A stretch of 6,251 nt of DNA, from assembly GCA_946482375.1 (NCBI GenBank), contig CAMLRH010000155.1, forward strand, positions 1-6,251, read 5' to 3'. The notes below the pieces were generated by a model. It had not been told where the DNA came from. It ran no database searches and saw only the letters and a list, made by a program, of their open reading frames with translations. The position numbers were made by a program, and so were the translations under genes. This document shows, piece after piece, positions 5,375 through 6,251 of this stretch. Each line of letters opens with the position of its first letter. The first letter of the stretch is position 1. Origin of the DNA: an uncultured Caulobacteraceae bacterium. Its GTDB lineage: Bacteria; Pseudomonadota; Alphaproteobacteria; Caulobacterales; Caulobacteraceae.

Positions 5375-5476
5375 CAGGGTGGAGGGTGTGGCCGCTAAGT
5401 TCGGGCGATGAGCGCAGGTGGGCTCAGAGCCTCACGAGCTTTTCCGTCATCACCCTGCACTCACCCCCATCCCCGA
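5375..5476. other. Intergenic spacer between the two hairpins
   Basis: No gene is supported here. The left end (GCAGGGTGGAGGGTG) and the right end (CACCCTGCACTCACCCCCATCCCC) are roughly complementary, so both hairpins and their flanks look like two copies of one dispersed repeat in opposite orientation. The central bases, about 5390-5450, show no feature I recognise. Confidence 0.4.
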
Positions 5477-5501
5477 CCCTTCCCCCATCGAGGGGGAAGG
5501 G
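5477..5501 (-). terminator. Perfect 10-bp hairpin just after the aminotransferase stop
   Basis: CCCTTCCCCC (5477-5486) and GGGGGAAGGG (5492-5501) pair perfectly around an ATCGA loop, four bases beyond the aminotransferase stop on the minus strand. It lacks a T-run, so rho-independent termination is plausible but not certain. The flank GTCGGGGATGGGGGTG is typical of dispersed GC-rich repeats of alphaproteobacteria, so this may be a repeat that doubles as a transcript end. Confidence 0.6.
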
Positions 5502-5505
5502 GGAA

Positions 5506-6251
<746 letters not shown>

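Overview
The window is high-GC, densely packed DNA that looks like a chromosomal segment of an alphaproteobacterium, most likely Caulobacterales or a close relative. The reasons are the mix of small alphaproteobacterial families (RHH_4-type ribbon-helix-helix, DUF4169, DUF2171, a DUF4282-like protein), a Coq4 homologue, and two kinds of GC-rich palindromic intergenic repeat common in that group. The taxon is inferred from gene content and was not tested by a search.

Layout. Bases 1-1266 (minus) hold the N-terminal 422 residues of a UvrD/PcrA helicase that runs off the left edge. Bases 1416-2229 (plus) hold three consecutive small membrane proteins: a two-helix DUF4282-like protein and two single-helix proteins with low-complexity tails. 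An inverted pair of REP-like palindromes (2238-2329) follows and separates them from a convergent RHH_4-type ribbon-helix-helix gene (2302-2544, minus), whose stop codon and last eight residues lie inside the repeat. Divergent from it is coq4 (2604-3395, plus), for ubiquinone biosynthesis. Next comes a 455-residue gene (3477-4844, plus) of visibly lower GC and different codon use, with PD-(D/E)XK nuclease motifs. It is the best candidate for an acquired and possibly undescribed function. One base after its stop lies the stop of a convergent DUF4169 gene (4846-5019, minus), which is divergent from a DUF2171 gene (5107-5343, plus). Two strong hairpins in inverted orientation fill the space before the 3' part of an aspartate aminotransferase gene (5506-6251, minus), which runs off the right edge.

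How the genes relate. Most are housekeeping or conserved small genes with no obvious shared pathway: DNA repair (UvrD), quinone synthesis (Coq4) and amino-acid metabolism (aminotransferase). The RHH_4 and DUF4169 genes are often neighbours in alphaproteobacteria as I recall. Here they lie on the same strand but are split by coq4 and the nuclease-like gene, which suggests a site of rearrangement or insertion. There is no tRNA, rRNA, CRISPR array, transposase or integrase, and no gene-free stretch over 300 bases.
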